From Chitiniphilus purpureus (GTDB taxonomy: Bacteria; Pseudomonadota; Gammaproteobacteria; Burkholderiales; Chitinibacteraceae): a stretch of DNA of 64,000 nt. This document shows, piece after piece, positions 1-9,479 of this stretch; the stretch's first letter is position 1; each line of letters begins with the position of its first letter. The position numbers and the translations under genes are program-made. The stretch spans positions 186,001 through 250,000 of the forward strand of contig NZ_CP106753.1 in NCBI RefSeq assembly GCF_025642115.1, written 5' to 3'. Under the pieces are notes generated by a model. It worked only from the letters and a program-made list of their open reading frames with translations. It ran no database searches and was not told where the DNA came from.

Positions 1-315
1 CTGATCGCGGCCGCGTACGAGGCGCACCAGGAGCCCGGCGAGGTGAGCGTGATGATCACCAAGCACTGCCTGCGCTTTTCGTACAACCTGTGTCCCAAGC
101 AGGCCAAGGGCGTGATCGGCGTGAAAGGCCAGGTGCGCGCCGAGCCGATGACCCTCAAGTCGGGCAACGAGACCTACACGCTCAAGTTCGACTGCAAGCC
201 GTGCGAAATGCACGTGATCGGCAGGATGAAGCCGCACATCCTCAAGTCGGCGCCGCCCAGCACCGTCGTGGCACAGCCGATCACCTTCCACCGCAGCGGG
301 CCGCTGCCGAAGTAA
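1..315 (+). CDS. U32-family peptidase/RNA-hydroxylation protein, C-terminal fragment
   Basis: This is the last 104 codons of a gene whose start lies left of the window. The frame is open from base 1 and stops with TAA at 313-315. The visible tail carries the cysteine pattern of U32 proteins: KHCLRF, then NLCPKQ, then a FDCKPCEMHV segment. In RlhA/YdcP-type members such cysteines bind an iron-sulfur cluster used in 23S rRNA or tRNA hydroxylation. The family call is from recognised motifs. Which member (RlhA-like or a true peptidase) cannot be told from the tail alone. The gene converges on metW with only 24 bases between stops. Confidence 0.7.
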   Translation: MIAAAYEAHQEPGEVSVMITKHCLRFSYNLCPKQAKGVIGVKGQVRAEPMTLKSGNETYTLKFDCKPCEMHVIGRMKPHILKSAPPSTVVAQPITFHRSGPLPK

Positions 316-339
316 GCGTGGGCCGTGCGCTGCGGCGGG

Positions 340-933
340 CTAGGCGCGCTCGAAGCGCACCAGCGCAAGGCTGCCCAGCAGATTGGGCAGGACGTCCACC
401 TTCTCGCCCTGGTGCAGCACCACCCGCCCGGTCGACCACATGCCCAGCCGTTTGAGCAGCCGTTCGAAGTCGTACACCGTGCACAGGTGGATATTGGGCG
501 TGTTGTACCACTCGTACGGAATGGTCTCGGAGACCGGCATACGGCCGATCAGGAGCTGCCAACGGTTTTCCCAGTAGCCGAAGTTGGGAAAGGTGACGAT
601 GCCGGTGCGGCCTACGCGCAGTATCTCCTTGAGGATGCCCTCGACGTTGTGCATCGCCTGGATGGTGAGCGAGAGCACCACGAAATCGAACGCGTTGTCC
701 TCGAATCCCGACAGGCCGGCCTCCAGATCGCTCTGGATCACGCTCACCCCCTTGGCCACGCAGGCGGTGACGCTCGCCACGTCGATCTCGACGCCGTAGC
801 CCTGGCAGTGCTTGTTGGCGGCCAGCCAAGCAAGCAGCGAACCATCGCCGCAACCCAGATCGAGCACGCTGCTGTCGGGCGCGATCCAGTCGGCGATATG
901 GCGCAGATCGGGGCGCAGGGCGGGGGCGTTCAT
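340..933 (-). CDS. metW: Methionine biosynthesis protein MetW
   Basis: 197 aa with a class I methyltransferase fold. The SAM-binding glycine motif [12 protein letters not shown] is near residues 23-34, and the acidic YGVEID strand follows. In proteobacteria MetW partners MetX and is needed for, or activates, homoserine acylation. The length matches the family. The start ATG overlaps the metX stop as ATGA (930-933), so translation is coupled. It is the last gene of the long minus-strand operon that begins with LPS core genes. Confidence 0.93.
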   Translation of the reverse strand: MNAPALRPDLRHIADWIAPDSSVLDLGCGDGSLLAWLAANKHCQGYGVEIDVASVTACVAKGVSVIQSDLEAGLSGFEDNAFDFVVLSLTIQAMHNVEGILKEILRVGRTGIVTFPNFGYWENRWQLLIGRMPVSETIPYEWYNTPNIHLCTVYDFERLLKRLGMWSTGRVVLHQGEKVDVLPNLLGSLALVRFERA

Positions 934-2069
934 GCGTGCACCTCGTTGGCGATGTTGGAAAGATAGGCGCGCATCACCGCCTGGTACGCCTCGTCCTCCA
1001 TCAGGAAGGCATCATGGCCGTGCTTGGATTCGATCTCGGCGTAGCTGACACGCTTTCTGGCGTCGAGCAGCGCCTTGACGATCTCGCGCGAGCGCGCCGG
1101 CGAGAAGCGCCAGTCCGAGGTGAACGACACCACCAGGAACCCCGCCCGGGTCGCCGCCAGCGCGCGGACCAGGTCGCCGTCGTAGTGGCGCGCGGGGTCG
1201 AAGTAATCCAGCGCCTTGGTCATCAACAGATAGGTATTGGCGTCGAAATAGTCGGAGAACTTGTCGCCCTGGTAGCGCAGGTAGGACTCGATCTCGAATT
1301 CGACATCGAACCCGTATTTGTATTCGCCCGAGCGCAGCAGCCGGCCGAATTTCTCGCCCATGCCGTCGTCGGACAGATAGGTGATATGCCCCAGCATGCG
1401 CGCCAGGCGCAGCCCGCGGCGCGGCACCGTGCCGTGCTGGTAGTAGTCGCCGCCGTAAAAGTCCGGATCGGTCAGGATGGCCTGCCTTGCGACGTCGTTG
1501 AAGGCGATGTTCTGTGCGGTGAGCTTGGGGGCCGAGGCGATCACCAGTGCGTGCCGCACCCGTTCAGGGTAGGTGATGGTCCAGCGCAGTGCCTGCATCC
1601 CACCCAGGCTGCCGCCGATGACCGCGGCAAAGCAGTCGATGCCCAGAAGATCCGCCAGCCGTGCCTGCGTCTCGACCCAGTCGCGCACCAGCACCAGCGG
1701 AAAACGCGACCCGTACGGCTGCCCGGTGTCCGGGTCGATGCTGGACGGCCCGGTGGAGCCATGGCAGCCCCCCAGGTTGTTCACGCCGACGACAAAGAAA
1801 CGGTCGGTGTCGATGGGCTTGCCCGGACCGATCATGTTGTCCCACCACCCAGGGTTCTTGTCGTCCTCGCGGTAGCGGCCGGCTAGGTGATGGTTGCCCG
1901 ACAACGCATGGCAGACCAGGATGGCGTTGGAGCGCGCCGCGTTGAGCGTACCGTAGGTCTCGTAGACCAGCTCGTAGCGCGGCAGGGTGACGCCGGAGGA
2001 CAACGTGATGGGCGTATCGAACACCGCCTTCTGGGCGGTGACAAGGCCGATGGAGCGCGAAGTGGTCAT
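930..2069 (-). CDS. metX: Homoserine O-acyltransferase MetX (probably succinyl-type)
   Basis: 379 aa alpha/beta hydrolase that acylates L-homoserine, the first dedicated step of methionine synthesis. The nucleophile motif GGSLGGMQ, the aspartate segment TSDWRFSP and the histidine segment KHGHDAFL form the expected catalytic triad. The ATG at 2069 (MTTSRS) is chosen over an upstream in-frame start that adds six residues. MetX paired with MetW is often a succinyltransferase in this part of the proteobacteria, but acyl-donor specificity cannot be read here with certainty. The gene lies 25 nt after an LPS glycosyltransferase, which is an unusual neighbour. Confidence 0.93.
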   Translation of the reverse strand: MTTSRSIGLVTAQKAVFDTPITLSSGVTLPRYELVYETYGTLNAARSNAILVCHALSGNHHLAGRYREDDKNPGWWDNMIGPGKPIDTDRFFVVGVNNLGGCHGSTGPSSIDPDTGQPYGSRFPLVLVRDWVETQARLADLLGIDCFAAVIGGSLGGMQALRWTITYPERVRHALVIASAPKLTAQNIAFNDVARQAILTDPDFYGGDYYQHGTVPRRGLRLARMLGHITYLSDDGMGEKFGRLLRSGEYKYGFDVEFEIESYLRYQGDKFSDYFDANTYLLMTKALDYFDPARHYDGDLVRALAATRAGFLVVSFTSDWRFSPARSREIVKALLDARKRVSYAEIESKHGHDAFLMEDEAYQAVMRAYLSNIANEVHA

Positions 2070-2094
2070 GCTGGGGCGGCAGTCCAAAAAACGG

Positions 2095-2853
2095 TTAGCG
2101 CTGCTTGCCGATGCGGTACAACGGCCGGATCAGCAAGCGATAGACAAAGCGGCTGTAGAGGAAATCGCTCAGCCGGGCAAGCGGGCCGGGGGCGAGCTTG
2201 CCCCGATCGCGCCGGTCCGCATCGATATCCGAGACAAGGTCGTCGCGACAGCTGACCACATACGGCACCACGCAATCGATGCGCAGCGTGTGCCGCGCCA
2301 GCAGCCAGTCCCAGCAATCAGCCACGGTCCATACCGGGCTCAGCGTCTGCAGCAGGGATTGCGCTGCGGCCCGGTTCAGCACATAGCCGTCGGTCCCTTG
2401 CGCCTCGACCGCGCGGCAGCGGCGGCGGCCGGCCGCCAGTGCGGCGGCACCCCACGCACTATAGCGCTTGGCACGCCGGTTCAGCAGCACCACCCGCGGC
2501 GTCGCGTCGGCCTTGAGTGCCGGCGCCAATGCCGCGAGCACCTCGGCAAAATCCGGCGACAGCTCGGCATCGTCCTCCAGCACGCAGATGGCCGGCAGAT
2601 CCTGCTCCAGCATCCTGCGATAGAGCGCCAGATGGCTGAGCGAGCAGCCAAGCTCACCCGGGGTGAGCGTACGCCGCTCGCCGCGTTGCCGCGCCAGCGC
2701 CGGGTCGTACAGCCGGGCACGGTCCGCGTCGGCCAGCGCGCGGCCATCGACCGCGTCGGCAAAGTCGAAGGCGACCCCACGCTCGGCCAGGTGTTGCCGG
2801 ATGTGGCGGCGGCGGTCTTCGCGCTGCGCCAGGCTGATGACGAATACCTGCAT
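2095..2853 (-). CDS. Glycosyltransferase family 25 (LPS/LOS biosynthesis)
   Basis: 252 aa. The start [15 protein letters not shown] and the later [10 protein letters not shown] and RAKRYS segments are typical of GT25 LPS galactosyl/glucosyltransferases, where the EDD motif binds the metal and nucleotide sugar. The ATG at 2853 fits how family members begin. An in-frame TTG at 2871 overlaps the preceding stop and is an alternative. It is the last glycan gene of the operon before metX and probably decorates the LPS core in the cytoplasm. The acceptor and sugar are unknown. Confidence 0.85.
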   Translation of the reverse strand: MQVFVISLAQREDRRRHIRQHLAERGVAFDFADAVDGRALADADRARLYDPALARQRGERRTLTPGELGCSLSHLALYRRMLEQDLPAICVLEDDAELSPDFAEVLAALAPALKADATPRVVLLNRRAKRYSAWGAAALAAGRRRCRAVEAQGTDGYVLNRAAAQSLLQTLSPVWTVADCWDWLLARHTLRIDCVVPYVVSCRDDLVSDIDADRRDRGKLAPGPLARLSDFLYSRFVYRLLIRPLYRIGKQR

Positions 2854-2867
2854 CGGAATGGTTCTGG

Positions 2868-3923
2868 TCAAGGCATCAAGGGAGCGAGCATCTCATCCAG
2901 GGCCGTGCTCACCTCGTCGATGGCGATTCCGGCGATGTCGCGGCCTGTCGGCCGCACCAGCCGGTACGGCACCTGCCAAGGATACCAGCGGGTGTACTTC
3001 TCGGGCCTGTTCTCGAACAAGGACACCACCGGCTTGCCCAACCCCACCGCCAGATGCAGTGCGCCACCGTCACTGCACAACACAACGTCGCAGCACGCCA
3101 GCGCACCGATCAGCACGGGCAACCCGGGCGTGGGCAGCGGCACCAGCGGCAGGCCGGCCAGCCCCTCGATCAGTTCGCGCGCCATCGCATCGTCTCCCGG
3201 GTGGCGCGGATCATCGACGGAGCCCGGCGCCCACAGCAGCACCAGCCCAAGCCGGGGATGGCGCGCACAGGCGGTGCGCAGCGCGCTGATGAACGCCTGC
3301 GGTGCCCAGCGTCGCGCCGGCTCACGCGCGCTGACATGCACGCCGAGCAGCACCCGGCCCGCCAGCGGTGCCAGCACCTGCTGCGCGGCCCGTCGCGCCT
3401 CGGCCTCGGCGTAGACGCGCAGCGGGCCGGGCGGGCCGGCCACGCCCAGCGGTTCAAGCAGCCGGAAGATGTCCTCGACCTCGTGCCGCGCCTCGCGGCG
3501 ATGGTAGGGAATGCCGATATCAATGCCTGGCAGCCCGCCCTGCTCGGGTACGAAGCCGATCACCTGGCGCGCGCCGGCCAGCCGTGCGAACTTGATCGCC
3601 TGCCGGTGATAGCCGCCGCCCACCGGGATGGCGAAGTCAAAGCGCTGGCGCCGCAGCCGCCGGATCAGCTGCAGTGTCTGCCAGTACACCGCCAGCCGGC
3701 TGGTGCCGGCCGGCCGGTGCTTGGCCTTGGTGTAGACATGCACCGCGTCGAGGGCCGGGTTGCCCGCCAGCACCGGCGCGTTGTAGCTGTTGACCAGCGC
3801 GGCGAGGTGCGCGCGCGGATGGCGTTCGCGCAGCGCGTCGAACAGCGGCGTGGTGCACACCAGGTCGCCGATGTTGTCGCGGCGGATCAGCAGAATGCGC
3901 GGGGCGTCAGGAACGGGGAGCAT
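2868..3923 (-). CDS. Glycosyltransferase family 9 (heptosyltransferase-like)
   Basis: 351 aa. It starts with the GT9 hallmark ILLIRRDNIGDLVCTTPLFDAL. The C-terminal half holds the acceptor/donor region LLGVHVSAREPARRW and the CSDGGALHLAVGLGKPVVSLF block that binds the ADP-sugar in heptosyltransferases. It is likely to transfer a heptose or related sugar to the inner core. It overlaps the O-antigen ligase gene by 17 nt. This is one of three GT9 genes in the operon, so the exact linkage cannot be assigned. Confidence 0.88.
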   Translation of the reverse strand: MLPVPDAPRILLIRRDNIGDLVCTTPLFDALRERHPRAHLAALVNSYNAPVLAGNPALDAVHVYTKAKHRPAGTSRLAVYWQTLQLIRRLRRQRFDFAIPVGGGYHRQAIKFARLAGARQVIGFVPEQGGLPGIDIGIPYHRREARHEVEDIFRLLEPLGVAGPPGPLRVYAEAEARRAAQQVLAPLAGRVLLGVHVSAREPARRWAPQAFISALRTACARHPRLGLVLLWAPGSVDDPRHPGDDAMARELIEGLAGLPLVPLPTPGLPVLIGALACCDVVLCSDGGALHLAVGLGKPVVSLFENRPEKYTRWYPWQVPYRLVRPTGRDIAGIAIDEVSTALDEMLAPLMP

Positions 3924-5160
3924 GGGTTCCAGGGGCGTCGGTTGGGCGGCACAGCGCGAGCAGGATGCCGAAATAGCACCACAGCAACACTGCGGGACCG
4001 CCGGTGAGGAAATCGTCGGTGCTGTTCTTCATGAACACGATGGTCAGCAGGGCCAACCCGGCCGCGCCGGCACTGCGTGTCTGCGGCAGCGCAAGCGCGC
4101 GCCACATCTGTCGCAGCAGGGCGCCGGCCAGCCACAGGCTGACGAGCAATCCTGGCAGCCCAAGCTGCAGCGCCACATTGAGCAGCCAGTGATGGCTGTG
4201 CGCCAGCGAAGACGATGCCTGCATGTCGGCCACGGCCAGGCCCGGAATGCGGGCAGGCGGGATGTCGGCCCCCGGCGTATACCGGCCGAACCCCTTGCCC
4301 AGCGGCATATGCTGCCCGGCCTCGGCGATCCAGAAACGCCACGCCGCCGGACGCAGATCCTTGTGCACCGTGGCGGCGAGCGGATTCGCCCTGGCATCCT
4401 GGTAGAGCGCCGTCATGCGTTCGACGAAGGGGACATAGGCCAGCGCCATCAACACCACGATGCCTGCCGCCAGCGCCAGCAGCGTGCGTGCTTTGGGGGG
4501 GCGGTAGAGCAGGACGAACACGGCAATGCCGGCAATGACGGCAAGCCAGAACATCCGGTTGGTCGAGGCGAAGCCGATATACAGCGTCAGCGGCAGACAC
4601 AGCCAGCCCAACCAGCCCAGCCGGCGCAACGGCCCGCCGCCCAGGGCCAGCAGCAGCCAGAACGGCAGCGTATAGACCGCCAGGTTGCTCGCCTCGCCCT
4701 GACCGGGGTAGTAGTAAGCCAGCCCGGGGCGGTCCCCATCGAGCAGCAGCAGCTGTTCGGCCGGAAACAGCGACAGGATGAACACCAGCAGCACCGAAGT
4801 GCCGACGGCCAGCAACAGCGCCGGCCGGGTACCGCGCGCCGACGCCAGCCGGTAGCTCGCCGCGCCGGCCACGAAGGGCATCAGGATGTCCTGCCACCAA
4901 TGCTCGCCACTCAAGGCCGGTGCCACGCTCCACGAGAGCGACAGCAGCGCCAGGGCGCCCCATGCCAGCATCGGCCGCCATACCGGGATCGCGTCGGCCG
5001 GCGCCTGCCGTGCCTGCCAAGTGCGCCAGCAAAGCCAGAACAGCATCGCGGACACCACACCGATGCGCAGCCCCGGCACATGGCCCAGCGGCCCCAGCGC
5101 GAGCAGTGCCAGCGCCAGCCACAACAACGCCCCGTCGAGCGTGGACGAACGCAGCGTCAT
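3907..5160 (-). CDS. waaL: O-antigen ligase family protein (WaaL-like)
   Basis: 417 aa, strongly hydrophobic, with about ten predicted membrane segments and a large polar loop (roughly residues 270-330) before the last helices, as in Wzy/WaaL ligases. Within that region PLGKGFGRYTPG and a later SLAHSHHWLLNVALQLG segment resemble the family, where a histidine in the periplasmic loop is essential. ATG at 5160 overlaps the upstream glycosyltransferase stop as ATGA. It would join undecaprenyl-linked O-antigen to lipid A-core in the periplasm, which fits the polysaccharide locus at 45-64 kb. Confidence 0.85.
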   Translation of the reverse strand: MTLRSSTLDGALLWLALALLALGPLGHVPGLRIGVVSAMLFWLCWRTWQARQAPADAIPVWRPMLAWGALALLSLSWSVAPALSGEHWWQDILMPFVAGAASYRLASARGTRPALLLAVGTSVLLVFILSLFPAEQLLLLDGDRPGLAYYYPGQGEASNLAVYTLPFWLLLALGGGPLRRLGWLGWLCLPLTLYIGFASTNRMFWLAVIAGIAVFVLLYRPPKARTLLALAAGIVVLMALAYVPFVERMTALYQDARANPLAATVHKDLRPAAWRFWIAEAGQHMPLGKGFGRYTPGADIPPARIPGLAVADMQASSSLAHSHHWLLNVALQLGLPGLLVSLWLAGALLRQMWRALALPQTRSAGAAGLALLTIVFMKNSTDDFLTGGPAVLLWCYFGILLALCRPTDAPGTHAPRS

Positions 5161-6125
5161 GAGCCGATCGCCTGCAGGATGGCCTGGCAACGCACGCCAT
5201 AGTGGTGATGGGCCCGCACATGCGCAAGGCCCGCCTGCCCGATGCGCTCGGCCGCGGCCGGATCGCGGCGATAGCGGGCCAGCTGCTCGCGCAGCCCATC
5301 CTCGTCGCGCCAGACTGCAAGGTGCTCGCCCGGTTCGAAATAGTCGCCGATCTCATCGACCCAGTCGGTCAGCAGCAGGCGCCCGCACGCGGGCACCTCG
5401 AAGAGGCGCAGGTTGAGTGCGCCCCCCTGTCCCTGCCAGTTGTGGATGTTCAGGTTGACGAGGCTCTGGTTGTAGACGCGCGCGGTGGCCGGGCCGAACG
5501 CCGGGCGGTGCGGCACGATGGCCGTGCCGCGCGCCTTGTCCCAGCCAGGGCCGAAGGCGTGCACCGGCTCCCCCAGCCGCGCGAGGATCTGCTGCCGGTA
5601 CGCGCCCTGGGTGCCGACAAAGCTGACCGGATAGCGCTGTGGCAACGCCAACGGCCGGAAATGGGTCAGATCCACCGCCGAAGGCAGGTGCAGCGCGGCC
5701 ACCCCGCGTTCGGCGTAGCGCGCGACGCTGCCGCGATCATTGGTGAAATAGTGCTCGAAATGCGGTGCATTGCGGCACGAGCGCTCGAAATCGAGCGGAT
5801 CGTCGATCCAGTAGCCGGCCGTACGGATGCCGGCACGGCGCAGCGTATGCAGCGTCTCGGGAAAGAGACGCAGTGGCTTGACGCTCAGGAACAGTGCCGG
5901 CCGGAACGCCTGTGCGCGCGCCAGCAGCAGCCGGTTGAACGCGGCGTCGTCCTGCTCACGCCAGCCGTCCGGCCGCCATGCACGCGGCAGCAGGCGGAAA
6001 CGTGGCAAGCGCCAGTCAATGTCGACATACGCCACCTCGTGCCCAAGCGCGGTAAAGGCAGCGCCCAGGTCACGACCGTTCTTGCTGGTGCCGGTGGCAA
6101 GCGGGCAGCAGATCAGGATGCGCAT
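5157..6125 (-). CDS. CgeB-like glycosyltransferase
   Basis: 322 aa with a GT-B fold of the CgeB (spore maturation-like) type. The N-terminus MRILICCPLATGTSKNG is followed by SVKPLRLF, the WIDDPLDFE region and FVGTQGAYR at the start of the second domain. The C-terminal LRLFEVPACGRLLLTD block with a following GEHL segment is typical of these enzymes. ATG at 6125 is chosen because the longer frame has no homologous residues. It overlaps the preceding GT9 gene by 13 nt. The sugar transferred is not predictable. Confidence 0.82.
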   Translation of the reverse strand: MRILICCPLATGTSKNGRDLGAAFTALGHEVAYVDIDWRLPRFRLLPRAWRPDGWREQDDAAFNRLLLARAQAFRPALFLSVKPLRLFPETLHTLRRAGIRTAGYWIDDPLDFERSCRNAPHFEHYFTNDRGSVARYAERGVAALHLPSAVDLTHFRPLALPQRYPVSFVGTQGAYRQQILARLGEPVHAFGPGWDKARGTAIVPHRPAFGPATARVYNQSLVNLNIHNWQGQGGALNLRLFEVPACGRLLLTDWVDEIGDYFEPGEHLAVWRDEDGLREQLARYRRDPAAAERIGQAGLAHVRAHHHYGVRCQAILQAIGS

Positions 6126-7240
6126 GGCGCCTCCCCGGTCAGCAGCCGCACGGCGCTCTCGCACACCTGCGCCAGGCTGAGGCGCCGCATGCACTGGGCC
6201 GGATCGTCATGCAACGGGCAATCGGCCACGCCCCGCCCGCAACGCTGGATCCAGGCGCGCTCGCGCCGGAACAGCACGGTCTGGTCGCGGCAGGGAATGG
6301 GCGCCGACAGCGCGATGAACGGGCTGTCGCGCCAGAATTCGCCCGCGCCGCTGATCTGCGGCGAGCCGGGCCCGAACAACGCCACCGTCGGTGTCCCCAC
6401 CAGTCGCGCCAGATGCGCCACCCCGGTGTCGGGACAGACCAGCAGCCGTGCGCCGGCCAGCAACGCCCAGAGCTGTGGCAGATCCAACTGTCCGGCAAGG
6501 CTGACGTGACGCTGCTGCGGATCGGCGGCGGCGACCAGCGCGGTCTCGTTCGGGCCGCCACTCCACACCGGGGCGACGCCGCGGGCGGCCAGCCAGTCCG
6601 CCAGCGCCAGCCAACGTTCGGCCGGCCACAGCTTGAGCGGGCTGGATGCGCCAAGGTGCAGCACCGCATAGGGCCCGTCGGGCTGGGCAAAGGGTGCATG
6701 CGGCGGTGCCGGCCACGCTGTCGGATCGTATGGCGCAGGCGCCGCGCCGTCGGCGAGCTGGGCAGCCATGTCGCCCCAGGCGCACGGGGAGTGCGGATAA
6801 GGCACGGCCTCGTCCACCGGCCAGTTCTTCCAGGCCGGGATGTCGTCGGTGTGGGCAACGATCCAGCGGCTGCCGGCGGCCAGCGCGAGCCAGGCGTGTC
6901 GGTTGTCGCCCGGCACGATCGCCAGGTCGAACGGCCCCTGCGCCAGCAAGGCGCGCACGCTGCGCGGATCGCGCGGGTCGAACGGCTGCGCGTCGACGCC
7001 ATAGGGGCGGCCGGCATACAACGGCGCGACCGCCTTGGGACAGGCGAACACGATGTCGGCCGCCGGGTGCGAGCGGCGCAGCTTGGCCAGCAGCGGGGTC
7101 AGCATCAGTGTGTCGCCCAGCAGCAGGTGATGCGCGATCAGGATGCGGCGCGGCATCGCCGGGCGGCGGCGCCAGGGCTTGCCGACCAGACGCGGCACGG
7201 CGCGGCCGAAGATCGCCAGCCGCCCGGCAAGGCGGCTCAT
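6113..7240 (-). CDS. Glycosyltransferase family 9, heptosyltransferase-like
   Basis: 375 aa. After a basic N-terminal stretch it has the GT9 start RRILIAHHLLLGDTLMLTPLLAKL, then a second domain with VLHLGASSPLKLWP and the donor-site block LLVCPDTGVAHLARLVGTPTVALFGPGSP. A cysteine-containing tail (IQRCGRGVADCPLH) is common in this family. ATG at 7240 overlaps the upstream stop as ATGA; an internal ATG at 7156 sits closer to the usual family start. Probable role: addition of a heptose or related residue to LPS core. Confidence 0.87.
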   Translation of the reverse strand: MSRLAGRLAIFGRAVPRLVGKPWRRRPAMPRRILIAHHLLLGDTLMLTPLLAKLRRSHPAADIVFACPKAVAPLYAGRPYGVDAQPFDPRDPRSVRALLAQGPFDLAIVPGDNRHAWLALAAGSRWIVAHTDDIPAWKNWPVDEAVPYPHSPCAWGDMAAQLADGAAPAPYDPTAWPAPPHAPFAQPDGPYAVLHLGASSPLKLWPAERWLALADWLAARGVAPVWSGGPNETALVAAADPQQRHVSLAGQLDLPQLWALLAGARLLVCPDTGVAHLARLVGTPTVALFGPGSPQISGAGEFWRDSPFIALSAPIPCRDQTVLFRRERAWIQRCGRGVADCPLHDDPAQCMRRLSLAQVCESAVRLLTGEAPCAS

Positions 7241-8355
7241 CCGCGCGGCTCCAGCGCGGCACGGAACACCGCTTCCATCGCATCGAGCATCCGCTCGCTG
7301 CCGAAGCGGGCCTGCGCGCGCGCCAGGCCGGCCGCACCATAGCGCTGGCGCAGCGGCGCATCGTGCATCAGCCGCGCCAGCGTGGTGCCAAGGGCAGCCA
7401 CGTCGCGCGGCGCCAGCAGCACACCGGTCTCGCCGTCGACCACCGCTTCGTCGATCGCGCCCACCGTGGTCGATACCACCGGCAGCCCCGCCGCCATCGC
7501 CTGCATGATGCCCTGCGGTACGCCCTCGTTGCCGTACGAGGGCAGCACGAACAGATCGAACGCCGTCAGCCAGCGCTCCACGTCCTCGCGGTTGCCGACA
7601 AAATGCACCGCGTCCTGCAGGCCGAGCGCGGCCGCCTGTTGTTCCAGATTGGCGCGTTGCGGACCGTCGCCGACCACCACCAGCTGCCAGTCGCCGCGCT
7701 GCGCACCCAGGGCCGCCCAGGCGGCCAACAGGTCGGCGTGGCCTTTCCAGCTGCGCAGCGTGGCGACGATGCCCAGTGTCGGCCGCCCGGGCAGGCCGAG
7801 CGCGGCGCGTGCCGCACCCGCCTCGCCGGGGCGGTAGCGGGCAAGGTCGATGCCGGTGGGGATCGAGGTCATGTGCGCCAATGCGAAACCGTTGTCGCGA
7901 TGCAGCTGCTGCCGCAGCCGCTCGCCGGTGGTGACGACGTGCCGTGTCGCCTGCAGGTACAGCCAGCGCGTACCAAGGCCGTTGTTGACCGCGGTGGAGA
8001 CATGGCGGGTGCGCACCACCGGCGGCATGCCGCCCAGTGTGGCACCCGCTGCTGCCACCAGCCAGGCATCGGTCGAGCTGTGGGTGTTGATCACGTCGAA
8101 CATGTGGCGATGCTCGGCCAGCCAACGGCGCAGCGCCAGCAGCGCGCCAGGGCGCTTGCGCCCGATCGGCAGCGCCACCGCCGGCACGCCATTCCCGCGC
8201 GCCACCCGGTCGATGTTGGAACCCGAGCAGGACAGCAGCGTGACCGCGTGGCCGCGCGCCAGCATGCCGGTCGATTCGGTCAGGATACGGATCTCCTGGC
8301 CGCCCCAGCCGCACGAGGATTCGGTATGCAGGATGCGTAAGGGCTTGGTCGTCAT
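7237..8355 (-). CDS. Glycosyltransferase family 4
   Basis: 372 aa GT-B enzyme. The N-terminus LRILHTESSCGWGGQEIRIL has the glycine-rich loop of GT4 proteins. The C-terminal half has PTGIDLARYRPG, VATLRSWKGHADLL, VVVGDGPQR and the E-x7-E type donor site within GNEGVPQGIMQAMAAGLPVV. It uses a nucleotide-activated sugar. ATG at 8355 overlaps the neighbouring stop as ATGA, so the pair is translationally coupled. Likely LPS core assembly; the linkage is unknown. Confidence 0.88.
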   Translation of the reverse strand: MTTKPLRILHTESSCGWGGQEIRILTESTGMLARGHAVTLLSCSGSNIDRVARGNGVPAVALPIGRKRPGALLALRRWLAEHRHMFDVINTHSSTDAWLVAAAGATLGGMPPVVRTRHVSTAVNNGLGTRWLYLQATRHVVTTGERLRQQLHRDNGFALAHMTSIPTGIDLARYRPGEAGAARAALGLPGRPTLGIVATLRSWKGHADLLAAWAALGAQRGDWQLVVVGDGPQRANLEQQAAALGLQDAVHFVGNREDVERWLTAFDLFVLPSYGNEGVPQGIMQAMAAGLPVVSTTVGAIDEAVVDGETGVLLAPRDVAALGTTLARLMHDAPLRQRYGAAGLARAQARFGSERMLDAMEAVFRAALEPRG

Positions 8356-9479
8356 TGCAGGATCTGTCGATAGAGCGCGGCCAGTTCGTCGGCCATGCGT
8401 TCGAGGGTGTAGGGTTCGGCGGTGGCGCGGGCTGCGGCACGCAGCGCCGGCCAATCGTCGCGGTGCGCCAGCCACGCGCCCAGGTTGGCCTGATGACCTG
8501 CCACGTCCAACGCGTCGGCCACCCAGCCATTCGTGCCCGGGTGCAGCCACTCGGCGGCGCCGCACTGTGGGCTGGTGAAGAGCGGCAGACCGCAGGCGAG
8601 CGCCTCGATGCACACATTGGGAAAGGGATCGTACAGCGTGGGCAGGATCAGCGCATCGGCGGCGCCGTAGAGCGGCTTCACATCCGCAAGCGCGCCCAGG
8701 AAGCGCACCCGCTCGGCCACCCCGAGCCGCTCGGCCTCACGCCGGTAGCGCAGCGCATGCTTGTCCGCCCCGGCCAGCGCCAGATACACACCCGGATGGG
8801 CCGCGATCGCCGCCAGTGCCACTGCCACGCCTTTGCGCGCAAAGCCCGAGCCCACATAGGCCAGCAGCGGCGCCTGCTGCGGAATCGCGTGGTCGCTGCG
8901 CCAACCGGTGCGTTGCGCCGCGAGGTCGGGATGGAACACGCTGGTATCGATGCCGTTGTAGATCAACGCCAGCTTGTGCTGCGGCACGCCGAAGCGCGTG
9001 GCGATGTCGTCGCGCACCATTGCCGAGTTGCAGATCACCGTGCGCAATGCCGGATGCGCGAACATCTCGGCCTCGGCCCGGCACAGATAGCGATGGTACG
9101 GGCTCAACCGGGGCCGCAGCCGGCCGGCCAGGCCGCCGCTCTTCGCCCATTGCGCGAGCCAGGTGGCATGCACGCCGTCGCCGGCGCGGAAGATGGCAGC
9201 GCCAGGGATGCGCTCGTGGCTTTGCACCAGGTCGAATCCGGCGAAGCGCCGCCGTGCCGCGTATGCAAAACCCGCATCGCGTGCCAGCCGGCCCAGATAG
9301 GGCGGATCGACCGTCTCGCAACGCCAGCCCTGCGCGCCCTGCCGCCAGGCACGGGCCAGCAGCGTCACTTCAAGTGCGCGCTGCTGCGCCAGCGCGTCGA
9401 GCGCCCGGCTGACAAAGCGTTCAGCGCCACCGTGCGGGTTGTACTTCTGGCGCACGATGGCCAGCCGGATCGCGCTCAC
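8352..9479 (-). CDS. Glycosyltransferase family 4
   Basis: 375 aa. IRLAIVRQKYNPHGGAERF is the typical GGAE-containing start of WaaG-like GT4 enzymes. Later come IYNGIDTSVFHPD, AYVGSGFARKGVAVAL and the donor-site stretch LPTLYDPFPNVCIEALACGLP. It resembles LPS core glucosyltransferases. The start is GTG at 9479, chosen because it gives the family N-terminus and overlaps the preceding stop as GTGA. It sits within the LPS core operon. Confidence 0.87.
   Translation of the reverse strand: MSAIRLAIVRQKYNPHGGAERFVSRALDALAQQRALEVTLLARAWRQGAQGWRCETVDPPYLGRLARDAGFAYAARRRFAGFDLVQSHERIPGAAIFRAGDGVHATWLAQWAKSGGLAGRLRPRLSPYHRYLCRAEAEMFAHPALRTVICNSAMVRDDIATRFGVPQHKLALIYNGIDTSVFHPDLAAQRTGWRSDHAIPQQAPLLAYVGSGFARKGVAVALAAIAAHPGVYLALAGADKHALRYRREAERLGVAERVRFLGALADVKPLYGAADALILPTLYDPFPNVCIEALACGLPLFTSPQCGAAEWLHPGTNGWVADALDVAGHQANLGAWLAHRDDWPALRAAARATAEPYTLERMADELAALYRQILQ

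Noticed and set aside
281..853. Long open frame on the minus strand overlapping metW
   Set aside because: Arginine- and alanine-rich shadow of the real metW frame; no recognisable domains.
3887..5356. 489-codon minus-strand frame over the O-antigen ligase
   Set aside because: Arginine-rich, with no membrane pattern. The ligase frame at 3907-5160 shows the expected helices.
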